Part shown: positions 32,540 to 43,214 of the stretch, one piece after another
How positions within the stretch are numbered: position 1 is the stretch's first letter
Layout: each line of letters begins with the position of its first letter
NCBI RefSeq assembly: GCF_000149955.1
Contig: NC_030992.1
Span: 837,073 to 901,072, forward strand
Direction: 5' to 3'
DNA length: 64,000 nucleotides
Source: Fusarium oxysporum f. sp. lycopersici 4287
Lineage: Eukaryota > Ascomycota > Sordariomycetes > Hypocreales > Nectriaceae
The notes under the pieces: model-generated
What the model saw: the letters and a program-made list of their open reading frames with translations, nothing else
Database searches by the model: none
Told to the model about the DNA's origin: nothing
Translations under genes and position numbers: made by a program

Positions 32540-33306
32540 ACTTCGTGCAGTAAATCACATACCGCTGACTGCGAAGATACTAAACGGTCAGTACAACAAA
32601 TATTGGGAACTTACCTACGAATCCCCAAACTCGACAAGGCACGCCAAAGAGAAGCCGGCTTCGCTGCCAGGCTACCTGTGACCTCCAGATGAACTGCTAG
32701 GTCGCCTCAGTCTCCAGATGAACTGCGAGATCTGAGCAGGTCCCTTCTACAAGCCCCGGCTATTCCACGAAGCGATGCAGAACGCGCTCGCTGGGTGGGT
32801 ATAATCCGGAATTTTACGACGGCTGTAGCGCGATTCACGGGCTTCTCTCGGTAAGCATTGTTGATAAAGGGTTCGGTCGGGTCGAGGCGAGGCGAAATAA
32901 ATCAGAAAGGCTTCGAGGCGAGGTGTGGAAGAATAGAATAGGATGCGTTAAATGAAGGAGAAGGTTCGGGAGCGGAGTAATTATGCGACGGTTGAGAGAG
33001 AGGTTTGAATGAATGACGGTGGTAGTTTACGTGAATTGTGGTACGTGAACAGGAGGCTGGAGTGGAGAAGTTTGGCCGGTAAAACGGTTAGTCCGACAGC
33101 GTCAAGGCAGCGATAGTGGAACGGCCCCACTTCTGAGTCAGCCTGATCATGTGACGTGAATACGTATAAGTTTCGAGATATAGTAACATGCGACGGGGAG
33201 CTCTTGTGAAAACTCCAGTCAAGCTGTACCCAGTGGATAGTTGCTCTATTATGAGCGGGGGATATATGAATATATATATAATGCTATGAAGAACTTTAAA
33301 AGTCCG
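32540..33306. other. Intergenic, promoter side of coiled-coil gene
   Basis: No gene was seen. Purine-rich, G/A-biased sequence runs from about 32870 to 33080. Confidence 0.5.
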
Positions 33307-33830
33307 TCAGCTGCACCACTGCATCAAATGTTGCATCTCCTGGCCCCTCCCGTTCACGACACCGTCACTCACAACACCAACCCAGGACCCAGTTTGCGCA
33401 TTCCAGAAGACCTGGGCAGAAGCGCTTCCCCAAGGTCGAACAATGCTCAGAACAGAGGCATATTCGTTGGTACCGCCAGTTGGCTGGCGAGTACTCAGAA
33501 TCCAACCTAGATCCACTTGCTCTGGAACAATAGAGACACCTCCGTTCGAATCGGTTTGCACAAAGACATTCAAGATAAGGTCAGTTGCCTGAGCCAGGGT
33601 GACGATCCAGTTGACCCTGGCTCTGTGCTGCCTGAATTGTCGCTTCTCAAGGCCAAAATGCTCTGGTTGAGGATGCCCAACACGTGCTGAGAGACCAGAC
33701 TCAAGCCTGATTGTAGTTAGCAAAAGCTCAGTGCGAGGCGTTTTCATACGGACCCTTCAGAATAAAGGCTTCGTCCTGACCCAGGAACTGATGCAACGGC
33801 AAGCCACAAAATAGACAGATCAGGCTTCAT
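33307..33830 (-). CDS. Small secreted-protein candidate
   Basis: Exons 33830-33750 and 33699-33307 join across a 50-nt intron (GTATGA donor, GCTAAC branch, TTGAG acceptor) to give 157 residues. The N-terminus (MKPDLSILWLAVASVPGSG) is a short hydrophobic segment with a small-residue cleavage region, plausibly a signal peptide. A dibasic site (LEKRQ), of the sort cut by Kex2, lies near residue 46. The rest is cysteine-free and beta-strand-rich (VNWIVTLAQATDLILNVFV, QVFWNAQTGSWVGVVSDG). No family is recognised. The acceptor is not the most obvious one (a CAG lies 8 nt upstream, out of phase), so the junction needs transcript support. Confidence 0.45.
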
Positions 33831-34659
33831 ATTACCTGGGGACAAGGGTAACTTTGATATTGATTGTTGACTTAGGAACTTTGTGTACTCAGGAAAGCTG
33901 TAGGAATCTTTAGTGGGAGGACAAGGCAACTTTTATATACTTGTGCAGACTCGTAGCTTAAGATTCAGCTGGATCTTACAGCTTTTAGGCCTGCCTCTGC
34001 CAATTCCTCATTTCATGTATTCTCTTAATGGTGCGGATGATCCGGAGAACTTGTCTATCATCTGGTAGTTGCTCATTGGCCACCGAAGTCTCACGCTTCG
34101 CCGGTCTCATGAGCGATTTCTAGGTATTCAAAAAGTCTGTTCATGGCTTCTCTATTTGAAGAAGGGGTAACGATTTATATCGGAGGACTCGGAATTCTAT
34201 GTCACCGAGTCTGTCTGCCAGTGCGTACCTTGAGAAGCATTTAACTGTTCTAGCATGATTGGCTAACTGATACTTCGTTAGCCCAGGTCACGCCGAGAAG
34301 TTGTGTTTTACTTTCCCTAACGCGGAGCTATACGCGGATTGTCATTGTAGCTATACGTCTGGTCGAGCAGATCACTTCTCACTGGTCATCGCATAGCAAG
34401 TAGTAAAGTTTAGACCGCATATACGATCAAACTATATATTGTAGACTTTATAGGGATATTAATGTAATGCGAAAATCGCCGCTTATAAAACCTTTGAGGA
34501 CTTGATACCTCAGTCTGTTGTTACAGAACGTTGCTAATAGTTTATTTATGTCCGAATAAGTATATATATTCATTTAAACGTCATCTTTCTTTATGATAGT
34601 TTCATCCACTCTTCCATCACACAATTAACTACTAAGTCAAATTTGCTCATCTAGACATC
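33831..34659. other. AT-rich promoter region
   Basis: No gene was seen. The sequence is strongly AT-rich from about 34400 onward, with pyrimidine-rich sequence just before the ATG at 34660. Confidence 0.5.
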
Positions 34660-35216
34660 ATGATGCTATCTACAAAGGCCTTGGCCTTGGCCATCAACTG
34701 TCTTTTGTAAGTAATGCTCTACAACACGCTGAAAGCTTTCCTATTTACATCTACAAATCAGGCCACTTGCCGCTGCGGCTAGTTATGACTACTGCGCCTG
34801 CCAGAAAAAGACTGACGGGGCCCTCGACGATACTAAAACATCGCTCGTTGCTAAGTCGTGCGGTGACTCTTACAGTTTTGTTTACGGTCAGTTTAACGAG
34901 TTTCAACGTCATACTGTAGCACTTAACTGTTTGCGGCAGGTCCGGCGATTGATGACGCGAATTCTAAGCAGCCGTGGCTTAGACGTGATAAAGGTGCTGG
35001 GCCAAGATTTCAAGGATTATTTGTGCGTATCTAACTTTAGATGTTGACAATCTTCTAATACTGCGGTAGCTACAAAGCATTTTTGGCAAGATCGAAGGAA
35101 ACCTGTTCTATAATCTATGCAGGGATGTTGGGGCTGCAGATAGTTCGTGTTTCAATTGTGCAAGGCTCCAGCAGAATGGTCCAAGTCAGGGAGGAACATT
35201 TCAGTGCACTGAGTAA
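34660..35216 (+). CDS. Small secreted cysteine-rich protein, four exons (effector candidate)
   Basis: Four small exons (34660-34706, 34762-34886, 34940-35022, 35070-35216) join in frame into 133 residues; each on its own is too short to stand out. Donors are GTAAGT, GTCAGT and GTGCGT; acceptors are CAG, CAG and TAG. The product starts with a clear signal peptide (KALALAINCLLPLAAAASYD). It has seven cysteines in the mature part: CAC near residue 26, one in KSCGD, one in NLCRD, a CFNC pair and one in FQCTE at the very end. No family is recognised, but the size, secretion signal and cysteine layout are those of fungal effector-like small secreted proteins. It lies beside an O-acetylhomoserine sulfhydrylase relic. 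Confidence 0.7.
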
Positions 35217-35339
35217 GGGAATGGAATATAAGAGGGCTCACACTCATATGTCTCTTATCTCTAGCACCTAGAAAGTCTACGATAACTATTAAGGGACTGA
35301 TTGTCTTGTGTCTTACACAATGGAATGTCTTTTGTGGTT

Positions 35340-35797
35340 TTATATGGTGCTAGTGATAGAATAAATCACCAATAGCGCCATGGGAGTAGAAAATGCGGCC
35401 TGCAAACAGGAGCCTTCAAGGACTTCACCTTGCAATTGACTCCCCTCAATGACAACTCCTCCCAACGTCGTTCTATGACCACCGATACATTTGGTAGCTG
35501 AGTGGATGATGATATCGGCACCAAATCTGGCTGGCTGGCAGAAGAAGCCAGCAGCTGGAAAGTTAGCATCCACGATTAGAGGAATCTTTGCACGTCGGGT
35601 AATAGCTGAAAGACCTTCCAAGTCTGCTACTGCGAACTTGGGGTTGCTGATAGTCTCAGTGAAGACGAATTTGGTCCTCTCATCAATCGCCGCTTCAACC
35701 TTTTCTAGGTCATTTGTATCCATGATGCGACACTCTAGACCCATGGCATGGGGGATGACTTCGAATTGATGATACGATTTTCCTTTCCTTTATCCTC
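35340..35797 (-). pseudogene. Fragment of O-acetylhomoserine sulfhydrylase (Met17-like, PLP enzyme)
   Basis: About 150 residues of a ~430-residue Cys/Met-metabolism PLP enzyme are left. The fragment starts near YHQFEVIPHAMGLECR, has FVFTETISNPKFAVADLEGL, then the PLP-Asp region IVDANFPAAGF (family VDNTF) and the Schiff-base lysine in HSATKCIGGHRTTLGG (family SATK-x-IGGH-GTT). It diverges after AAFSTPMALL and stops at 35340. The N-terminal third and C-terminal third are missing. The family Gly in GGHGTT reads Arg (GGA to AGA), a transition. The enzyme class makes homocysteine from O-acetylhomoserine and sulfide; this copy cannot be active. Confidence 0.75.
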
Positions 35798-36236
35798 AGT
35801 TGAATTTAGATGGATGACAGCCTTGGTGCACTCGGTCATGTCGGTCTCGTATTAGTCCATCCATTACAGAATGTGAGCATCAGCCAATGTATCGCCAATC
35901 GGGGAATGGTAGGACCTAAAAGAAGTTATGAAGTACCACCTGCGTTATTCAAGTAAACTGTTATACAAGATGACACGTGACCTCCGTGCCGCTTCCCATA
36001 ACACCGCGGTTTGATGACCTGTCATACGTATCTGGGGTGTAATCAACTTCACCCTTGACACACCCATAAAACCCGTCACTGTTGGCTGTGATGTCACTTC
36101 AATTTGCATCCATGCTTGTCTTATCTCCCGTCACCGCCCTAGGCGTTGGTCGCCATGCACTCTCATCAAGTGACCCGTCTTTCTTCTTTTCTTCTTTTCT
36201 CCTTTCCTACATCCTCATGACTTCCATTAAGTAAAA
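35798..36236. other. Intergenic, MFS promoter side
   Basis: No gene was seen. T/C-rich sequence at 36178-36215 directly precedes the transporter start. Confidence 0.5.
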
Positions 36237-37954
36237 ATGCACCAACATCGCGAAAATGGGCACGAAACTCATGCCAATGAAAGGACAGCCCTCCTCTCAC
36301 CACAGTCCGAGGCACCAAGCAGTATGCCCAGATCAATTGCGAACGTGAATGCGCACCGCACTCGCTGCTCATGGCCATGGATATACGTCGTGCTCCTCTG
36401 CATAGTCCTCGCCGTTATTTCAGACGTTGGCGAATCTCTCTACGCCGCGCCAAGAGTGCGGCTCTTTGAGTCCGTCGCCTGTACCCGCTACTATCTGCGG
36501 CACGATCCGTCGTTAGTGGATCGTGCCGGGTCCGTCCCTGAGCGCCTCTGTAAGATCGACCCGGTGCAGGACAAGGTTGCCTCGGTCGTGGGCTGGCAGT
36601 ACTTTTTCGATGCCATTCCCGCGATCCTGCTTCCAATCCCTTATGGTTATGTGGCCGACTTGCGTGGGCGTAAATGGATTCTGGTATTAGCATTGGTTGG
36701 GTATACTTTTTCCTGGGCGTCGACACTGTTCTTTGTCAGAATCACCAACGTTCTGTTTACCATCTAATGATATTGACCATCTTTTCACAGGTCGGGGTAC
36801 TGCATTTACCTTTGAACGCAGTCTGGCTATCATCACTCTTCTTCATCATCGGCGGTGGCCCAACGACGGGCACAACCTTGCTCACTACGGTTGTTGCTGA
36901 TGTTGTGCCGGCAGAGGTCAGGAGTACTGTCTTCTTTTATCGCTTCTGTACCGACCTTGTCGCAGATCTTATTGTCCCTCCAATCACCTCGATCTTGATG
37001 CGCAAGAACACATGGATCCCTCTCCTACTGGCAGTGGCCTTTCAAGGGCTTAGTGTCATTGTAGCACTTGGCTTGCCGGAAACACTGCCAGTGGTTGACC
37101 CTAAGAGGTTCGGTGAGGACGCCGATGGCATCTCTTCAGAATCCACAAGCAGTGAACAAGCAGAGATACCGTCCAAGGGTGACGGCAGATGGGGAAGCTG
37201 GCTTACTCGGAACAAAGACTCGTTCGACTTCGTCATAAAAGACAGAGCCCTCTCCGCCCTTGTCTTCACTTTTCTAATCTCCAAGGTCGGGCGCCAAGCT
37301 GCTAATATGCTCTTCCAATATGTGTCGAAGCGATATGGATGGACTTTAGCACAGGTGAGTGTATACTCTCTAGATCCATTGGTGCGAATGCCTATCTAAC
37401 ACATTTCGATACCTAGGCAGGATTTCTCATATCACTACGGGCCGGAGTAAACATTGCGCTATTTACAGTCATACTGCCTTCCATTGCAACATACGCACTC
37501 GTAAGTTGGAGTGCAAAGTCTCGCGACTTATCGATCGGCAAAGCAAGCATCATCCTCTTGATTCTGGGGAGTTTTATCATATTTTTGTCAGAGACAGCTG
37601 TAGGCATGATGATTGGTAAGCAAAAGGTTGACGAGACATGTCACATCCAGAAAGTTAAGCATCTTTTCAGGGCTCGTCATATCCACCTTGGGCTCCGGCT
37701 TCGCGCCAACCATGCGCAGTCTGACAACCAGCCTTGTCGAGTCTCGACACCCTAACGCGACAAGCGACATCGGGCGGCTCTATGCGCTCATCTCGGTCGC
37801 AGAAGGAATAGGAAGCTTGGTAGCAGGTCCTGGGATGGCTTTGGCCTTCCGCGTGGGCATGAGCTGGGGCCAAGTCTGGCTCGGGCTGCCCTTTGGGTTT
37901 GCTGCTGTTCTTTTCGCCTTGGTCTCGACCATTGTGTTCAGTGTGAATATTTAG
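36237..37954 (+). CDS. MFS transporter, intact four-exon gene in relic region
   Basis: Exons 36237-36734, 36791-37354, 37417-37615 and 37671-37954 join in frame to 514 residues. After a hydrophilic N-terminal tail come about twelve hydrophobic segments in two halves separated by a charged loop (DPKRFGEDADGISSE). The loop between helices 2 and 3 carries the MFS signature in GYVADLRGRKWIL. Other blocks are FFIIGGGPTTGTTLLTTVVADVV and GFLISLRAGVNIALF. Similar fungal transporters export secondary metabolites or take up small organic molecules. It sits between relics of a sulfhydrylase and a homoserine acetyltransferase, an arrangement reminiscent of fusaric-acid-type loci, but the substrate is not readable. 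Confidence 0.85.
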
Positions 37955-38153
37955 ATGATGGGATCTAAATACGACTTAATTGGAATAGGTGTATGGCAAT
38001 TTTCGCATTTTGAACTTGAAAACTATAGACGGCTGCTTTTATCACCACGTTCACGATATACACCGCCCCCAAAACCATGCTTTCCGCAGTCTAGTCGACT
38101 GCGGTACAAGGTTTATTCGATTATCACAAGTGCAATATATACGCTATGCATGC

Positions 38154-38673
38154 TTATAGGTCAGGGTCCAAACCGAAGAATGAGCGCAACAATTCATTAG
38201 ATTGCTCGCCTTGGATGAGGAACGCATCATGCCCACCATCGCTCTGAAGCGTTGCGAAAGTTGCATTCTTCAGGCCCTGGGACAGAAATATTTGCTCAGA
38301 TGGTGGGTAGAGGCCATCTGTCGGGGCCCCGACAACCAATGCGGGCTTTCGAATCTGACTGAGGACTTTGAGTATGGCCTCGTCGTCCGAAAGACTCGGG
38401 TACCGGACGCGGGCGATGTCATGGGAGTCGATCTTGTCCAGGATGTGGAGATAGCAGTTGGCGTCGAAGCGAGCATTGAACTTTTCTCCTTGGTAACGCA
38501 GATAGCTCTGCGCCAAGAATATGCCCGAGTTATAGTAGTGCCCATCGTTTCGCTCTGCGCGCTGCACATCGACCGCGAATGGCGCACGGGTGCCGTTGCG
38601 GGTGCCGCTGACTTTCGAGAGCATTCTGTTGGGTGTTGTGCAAGTCTCCAGCCGGCGTCTTCCGAATCGCTTT
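38154..38673 (-). pseudogene. C-terminal fragment of homoserine O-acetyltransferase (Met2-like)
   Basis: The minus strand encodes the C-terminal ~170 residues of a Met2-type acetyltransferase: KRFGRRRLE, FLAQSYLRYQGEKFNARFDANCYLHI, LDKIDSHDIARVRY, then VGAPTDGLYPPSEQ (catalytic Asp) and SDGGHDAFLIQGEQ (catalytic His). The N-terminal two thirds, with the nucleophilic Ser in its GxSMGG elbow, are absent. Upstream of KRFGR the frame runs directly into a 43-nt segment identical to part of the battenin gene 5.8 kb away. Beyond that no homology to the enzyme is seen. The breakpoint therefore coincides with foreign sequence. The product, if made, would be inactive. Confidence 0.75.
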
Positions 38674-38716
38674 TTGGTGAGGAACGAGGGAACGACATCG
38701 GCGAGGAGGACGACGC
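38674..38716 (-). repeat. 43-nt exact inverted duplicate of a BTN1 exon segment
   Basis: The reverse complement of 38674-38716 is identical, base for base, to 44476-44518 inside the battenin gene. It is even in the same reading frame ([14 protein letters not shown]) as the Met2-like fragment that follows. The flanking bases differ at once on both sides. The length and identity exclude chance or protein-level convergence. Confidence 0.9.
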
Positions 38717-39699
38717 TGGTATGTTACTAGGAGCTACAGAAACGTACTGTTTGGCGTGATAGTCGATGACAACGGTTCGTCTACAGTCATTGCACCAGTT
38801 GTATACGATAGTTTCAGATCGCCAGGTGGTTCGGGTAATGCAGCTGCTTTGATACATCAGCTTCAATGCATGAATAGAGCTCAATTACAGAGGACATTTG
38901 AAGCACATGCCTGAAGTACAGCCATGGGATTCAAACTCTACTACCAGATCATTTTGGCCGAGACACATGCATAGATGCGCATGATGGTAAAGGCTCAGTC
39001 CCTACCGGGCAACGTGCGACGCCCAGACGGCTCGGTCCGCTATCAGTGACCGTGTATTAGTGCGATGACCTCGTACTGACGGGGATGTTGACCCTGCAGG
39101 AGGAAACGTTGCATTACAGATGGGGGAGCCCTATATCCGGCGGCTCCAAACCTCGACATCTCATGAGAGAAGAGGTGCAGCTCTTAGCAAAGATTTGGAT
39201 CCCGGCCTGTCGCCAACCAACAACTTCTCCGGAGCATTACCTCCCAATCAGGGCGAGCGTACGACCAACGATGGAATTTATGAGCGATATCATATTGGGC
39301 TTTGATACTGTGCAGAAGGGTACGTGAAATACGTGGCCGCAAACATACGTGACGTGACAATGGCACTGTGCCATATAGGTAAAGCGTCAAAGTCAGTCTC
39401 AATTGGAGCCCTTGCGAATATTGTTGCTGTCACCTATTCTCCCATCCATTGCGACTGTTCCCTGCGGTCGTAATGTGTGCATCAGTCCTACAGATGCGCT
39501 CTCGGTGGCTGAGGCCATTCGGCCAACACCATGTCCCTGACATTCCTGTGAAGAGGGAGGTGACTGCGGAACAAGATGCAGGTTTCTTGAGCAAACTTTG
39601 GTTTGCTTAGATCAGCCCGCTCATGACTGTGAGACTATGCCTATCTGTGCTGTACTTATGATGTTGCTACGTGCTGACCGTGAGAATTTATCGTATATA
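38717..39699. other. Intergenic between relics
   Basis: About 1 kb with no gene. The sequence upstream of the Met2-like breakpoint (38717-38890) is not recognisably part of the enzyme and may be further rearranged DNA. Confidence 0.45.
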
Positions 39700-42542
39700 T
39701 CGGATACCGGCGCCACCTCGAACTCAATGATATCTGGACAGTGTCAGACGCAAGGCTGATGGATACGCTCCAGCCGAGTCTTCACGCCGCTTTTCGAAAA
39801 CGAGTATTGGCTCGCAACCGACTTCCCCTCTTATGGGCACTCTACGAGGTCTTCAAGTTCGACTTCTGGCTCGGAGCTGTCAGTCAGTTCGTCGTGTCGA
39901 CTCTGCAGGTGATGACGCCCTTCACGCTGCGATTCCTTATTGAGTGGGTTCAACATGTCTACCCTGACGGACATGACACTCGCGGCTCCACGCCAGTAGC
40001 AGCTGGCATAGGGTATGTCCTCGGTATTGCGGTTTTACAGATGCTTCACACTTTCGCCTTGAGCCAGTTTTACTATCGGGGCATGTTACCTGGTGGACAG
40101 ACACGCAGCGTTTTGATAGCCATGGCGTTCAATAAGTCACTGAGATTTCCTAATAAGGCCAAGGCTGGAGGTCAAACAGGGAGTGAAGGTTCGGGTCCAT
40201 ACGATGGTATTCCCAGTCGGGTAGATGAGAAAGGCTGGTCCAACGGACGTGCGATGAGCCTGGTCTCCGATGACACCGTCCGCAGTGACATAAGCGACGA
40301 GACCGCTGGTGGCAAGCCGAAATCGTATCAACATAGTCACTGACCAGCGTGTCACACTTACGCAAGAGATCCTTCAGAGTATCCGCTTTGTAAAGTACTT
40401 TGGCTGGGAAGGATTCTTCCAGGACCGCCTAGGAAACATCCGAGCGTCTGAAACCTGAGCATTGCGCATAATGCACCTGATGGGGTGCGCCGTGGGAACC
40501 CTCGCCCAGTTTCTACCTGTGCTTTCCATCATGATCATGTTCATTGTGTACGCGGTTGTGAATGGCAGTCTTGATCCAGTGGTTGTATCTTCGTCCTTGG
40601 CGACACTGTACGTGCTGCGCGTCCCGACGAATTGGTTACCCGTATCCTTGAGCCTTGCTGCCGACGCATTCCAATCGATCAAGAGGATCGAGGACTTCCT
40701 GCTTGCTGAAGAAGTACAAGCGCAGCCAGACATCACTCTTGCTCCAGCTGTCAAACTCAGCAATGCATCCTTCACGTGGGAGAGCCCACCAGCGAACGAG
40801 GAGGGTGAATCACGAAAGGATGAAGAGAAGAAGAATCGCATGTCGAGAGCTATGAGAAGACAACGAGCGGGACATGAAAAGAAGGGGATCGAAACTTCGG
40901 GTACTGAAGTCTGCCCAGTCCGGGATAGTGACGTGCCGTTCTCGCTGAACGCTATCTCCTTGTAATGCCAGAGAAGCGAGCTAGTCGGTATCATCGGAAG
41001 CGTTGGATCCGGCAAGATGTCCCTTCTTAGTGCTCTTGCAGGAGATATAAGGCAGACTGGGGGCATTTTGCAGTTTGCCGCTGACAGGGCGTACTGCGCC
41101 CAGTATGCTTGGATTCAAAATGCCAGCGTGCGAGACAACATCACTTTTGGAAAGCCATTCAACCAGCAGCTTTATTCCGATGTGGTACACGCCTGCGCTC
41201 TGTTGCCGGACTTTAAACTCCTGCCACATGGCGATATGACGGAAATTGGTGAGAGGTGTAACCTTGTCATGGGGGCAAAAGCAACGCATTAACATCGCCT
41301 GCGCGATATACTCTGACGCTGGCATCGTACTACTCGACGATCCGCTTTCAGCTGTTGATGCGCACGTAGGTACACATATCTTTAACGAGGTTATCTGCGG
41401 TTTGCTCAAGGACAAATGCCGGTCCCTAGCAACACATCACCTGCATCTACTGTCCCGGCTTGACAGGATCATCTGGATGGTCGACAGACGTATCGAGGCC
41501 ATAGACACCTATGAAGAACTGGCGGAGTCTCGCCCTGCCTTCGCCAGTTTGGTCGCAGTTGGGGGACATTAACAAAAAGAGGCGGACAGCATTGATGAAG
41601 GCAAGAAGGGTGATTCTGTCGGCCTCGATAACACAACGACGAAAGCCGAGGTCTTGATGCAGGAAGAGGCCAAGATTGTTGATAGCGTCCCCTTTTCTGT
41701 ATATGTTTCGTGGTTGCGGACTTCCGGTTCCCAGTGGAATGACCTTGCAATGGTAGTTGGACAGCTCCTTTTCCGATCCTCAAGCATTTTGGGAGGCTTG
41801 TGCCTCTCGTGGTGGGTGGACAACAAGTACGGCCTTACCCGCGGTCAGAATGTAGGATTTCCAGCCTTGATATAAATAAAGCTCGAGGAGTTTTGGTGAT
41901 GATCACGAATTATATCGGTATATACTCAGGCCTGGGTCTCCCACAATGCGTGCTAGTGTTCTCGTCTTCGCTCATTCTACTTGGTCTGTATCAAGTCGAG
42001 CCAGGTCATGTCAAAGAATGCGCTTTGGCAGGCTCCAAGAGCCCCCATGTCCTTCTTCGACACGACTTCTCTTGGTCGCATCATATATCGTTTTACAATA
42101 GACATTGATGCGCTGGACAACAATCTGGTCGTTGCTGTGCAGCAGCTGCTAATCAATGTAGCTGCACTTTTGGGCTCCTACACCCTCATCGTCGCCTACT
42201 TCTACTATGTAATTTATGTTTCACGTCTTCCTTGCCAAATAATCAAGCTGACAGATAGTAATTTCGGACAGCGGTAGCTGATTGTGCTTGCTTGAGCACT
42301 TCTTTGCAACACGCGTATCGTGCTGGTGGACGAAGGGACGAGCAGCGTTGATCCTGAGACCGATGCACTCGTGCAAGAGACACTAGCGACTGGCTTGGGA
42401 GGGAAGACACTGATTGCTATTGCGCATCGTCTTCGTACCGTATTACAGTACGATCGGGTGTGTCATGGATAAGGGCAAGATTGTTGAGCTGGGACCGCCG
42501 TTAGAGGGAACAAGGGGGCATTTTCAGGGCTATGTGTGGTAG
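39700..42542 (+). pseudogene. ABCC-type (MRP/bile-pigment) ABC transporter pseudogene
   Basis: Pieces of one full-length ABC-C transporter follow in order but in shifting frames: HLELNDIWTVSDARLMDTL (39705 on), membrane domain 1, TQEILQSIRFVKYFGWEGFF (40370), SLSLAADAFQSIKRIEDFLL, Walker A GSVGSGKMSLL (41005; Ser to Met), a degenerate signature LSWGQKQRINIA (41263), Walker B IVLLDDPLSAVDAHVG, membrane domain 2 starting near 41690, then part of NBD2 (RIVLVDEGTSSVDPETDALV, IAIAHRL, 42315 on). Large internal deletions remove part of TMD1, most of TMD2 and Walker A of NBD2. At least four frameshifts and several in-frame stops are visible. Two stops and two Arg-to-Cys changes are C-to-T type at conserved positions, suggesting RIP. 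Intact relatives are vacuolar or plasma-membrane multidrug pumps. Confidence 0.9.
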
Positions 42543-42713
42543 CAATGGCATTACGCGAGAGATGTTCACGAGTGTCTAGTTAGCTCTGGTGGTCTGTAGA
42601 AGACACTAAAACCATGAATATGTACCGGTATATATCTTTACATCACCTTGAGCTCTAGAGGTGATGTCCACTTGTTATCCGAAGGTACTATCAGCCGATC
42701 TCTTTTAAGCACC

Positions 42714-43073
42714 TTACTGATACCTCTCTCTTTCAACCTGAATCGAGCATCGCTTGTTATACGAAAAGGGTTTGGGGAATATGACAGTGTGGTATTGAAC
42801 AAATCTAATGCCCAACATTAATGAGTCAAGTTGCATTTCTTTCTCCGGAGATCGCTCGGGTTCCTGGTGTGCACCTGGATAAGCACAGTCTGCCAAGGCG
42901 ATGTCGTATGAGCACCCTTCACGATAGATCTCGATTTGCAGGCATAACTCATTCTCTTCAAGGTCTACGATCTCTTCGTCTCCATCAAAATGGGTCAGAG
43001 GCGGCTTGTGCTCACTCAGTTCCCACAATTCAATCGTCGCGATGAAATCATCGAGTGAAGGATATGATTTCAT
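42714..43073 (-). CDS. Hypothetical acidic protein
   Basis: One open frame encodes 119 residues. The first half is acidic with helical character (SLDDFIATIELWELSEHK, EEIVDLEENELCLQIEIY). The second half is less convincing, and a GGTGCACACC near 42867 could be a donor, so the true C-terminus may differ. No family is recognised. It is divergent from the hydrophilic protein gene at 43215, with about 140 bp between the starts. Confidence 0.35.
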   Translation of the reverse strand: MKSYPSLDDFIATIELWELSEHKPPLTHFDGDEEIVDLEENELCLQIEIYREGCSYDIALADCAYPGAHQEPERSPEKEMQLDSLMLGIRFVQYHTVIFPKPFSYNKRCSIQVERERYQ

Positions 43074-43214
43074 ATGAATGACATCACTGTTGCCTCTTCA
43101 CCACTACAAATAAGAGAGATCTCAAGTAACAAAGACTTTATCTTCATTACAATCTCATCACAGCAACTTAAACAAATTTCTTTTTTATTTCGTCACAAAC
43201 AAATTCACTTCAAA

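Noticed and set aside
24607..42542. An intact fusaric acid cluster
   Set aside because: No polyketide synthase, NRPS-like reductase or aspartate kinase is present, and the two sulfur-amino-acid genes are fragments. Only a distant or decayed resemblance can be claimed.
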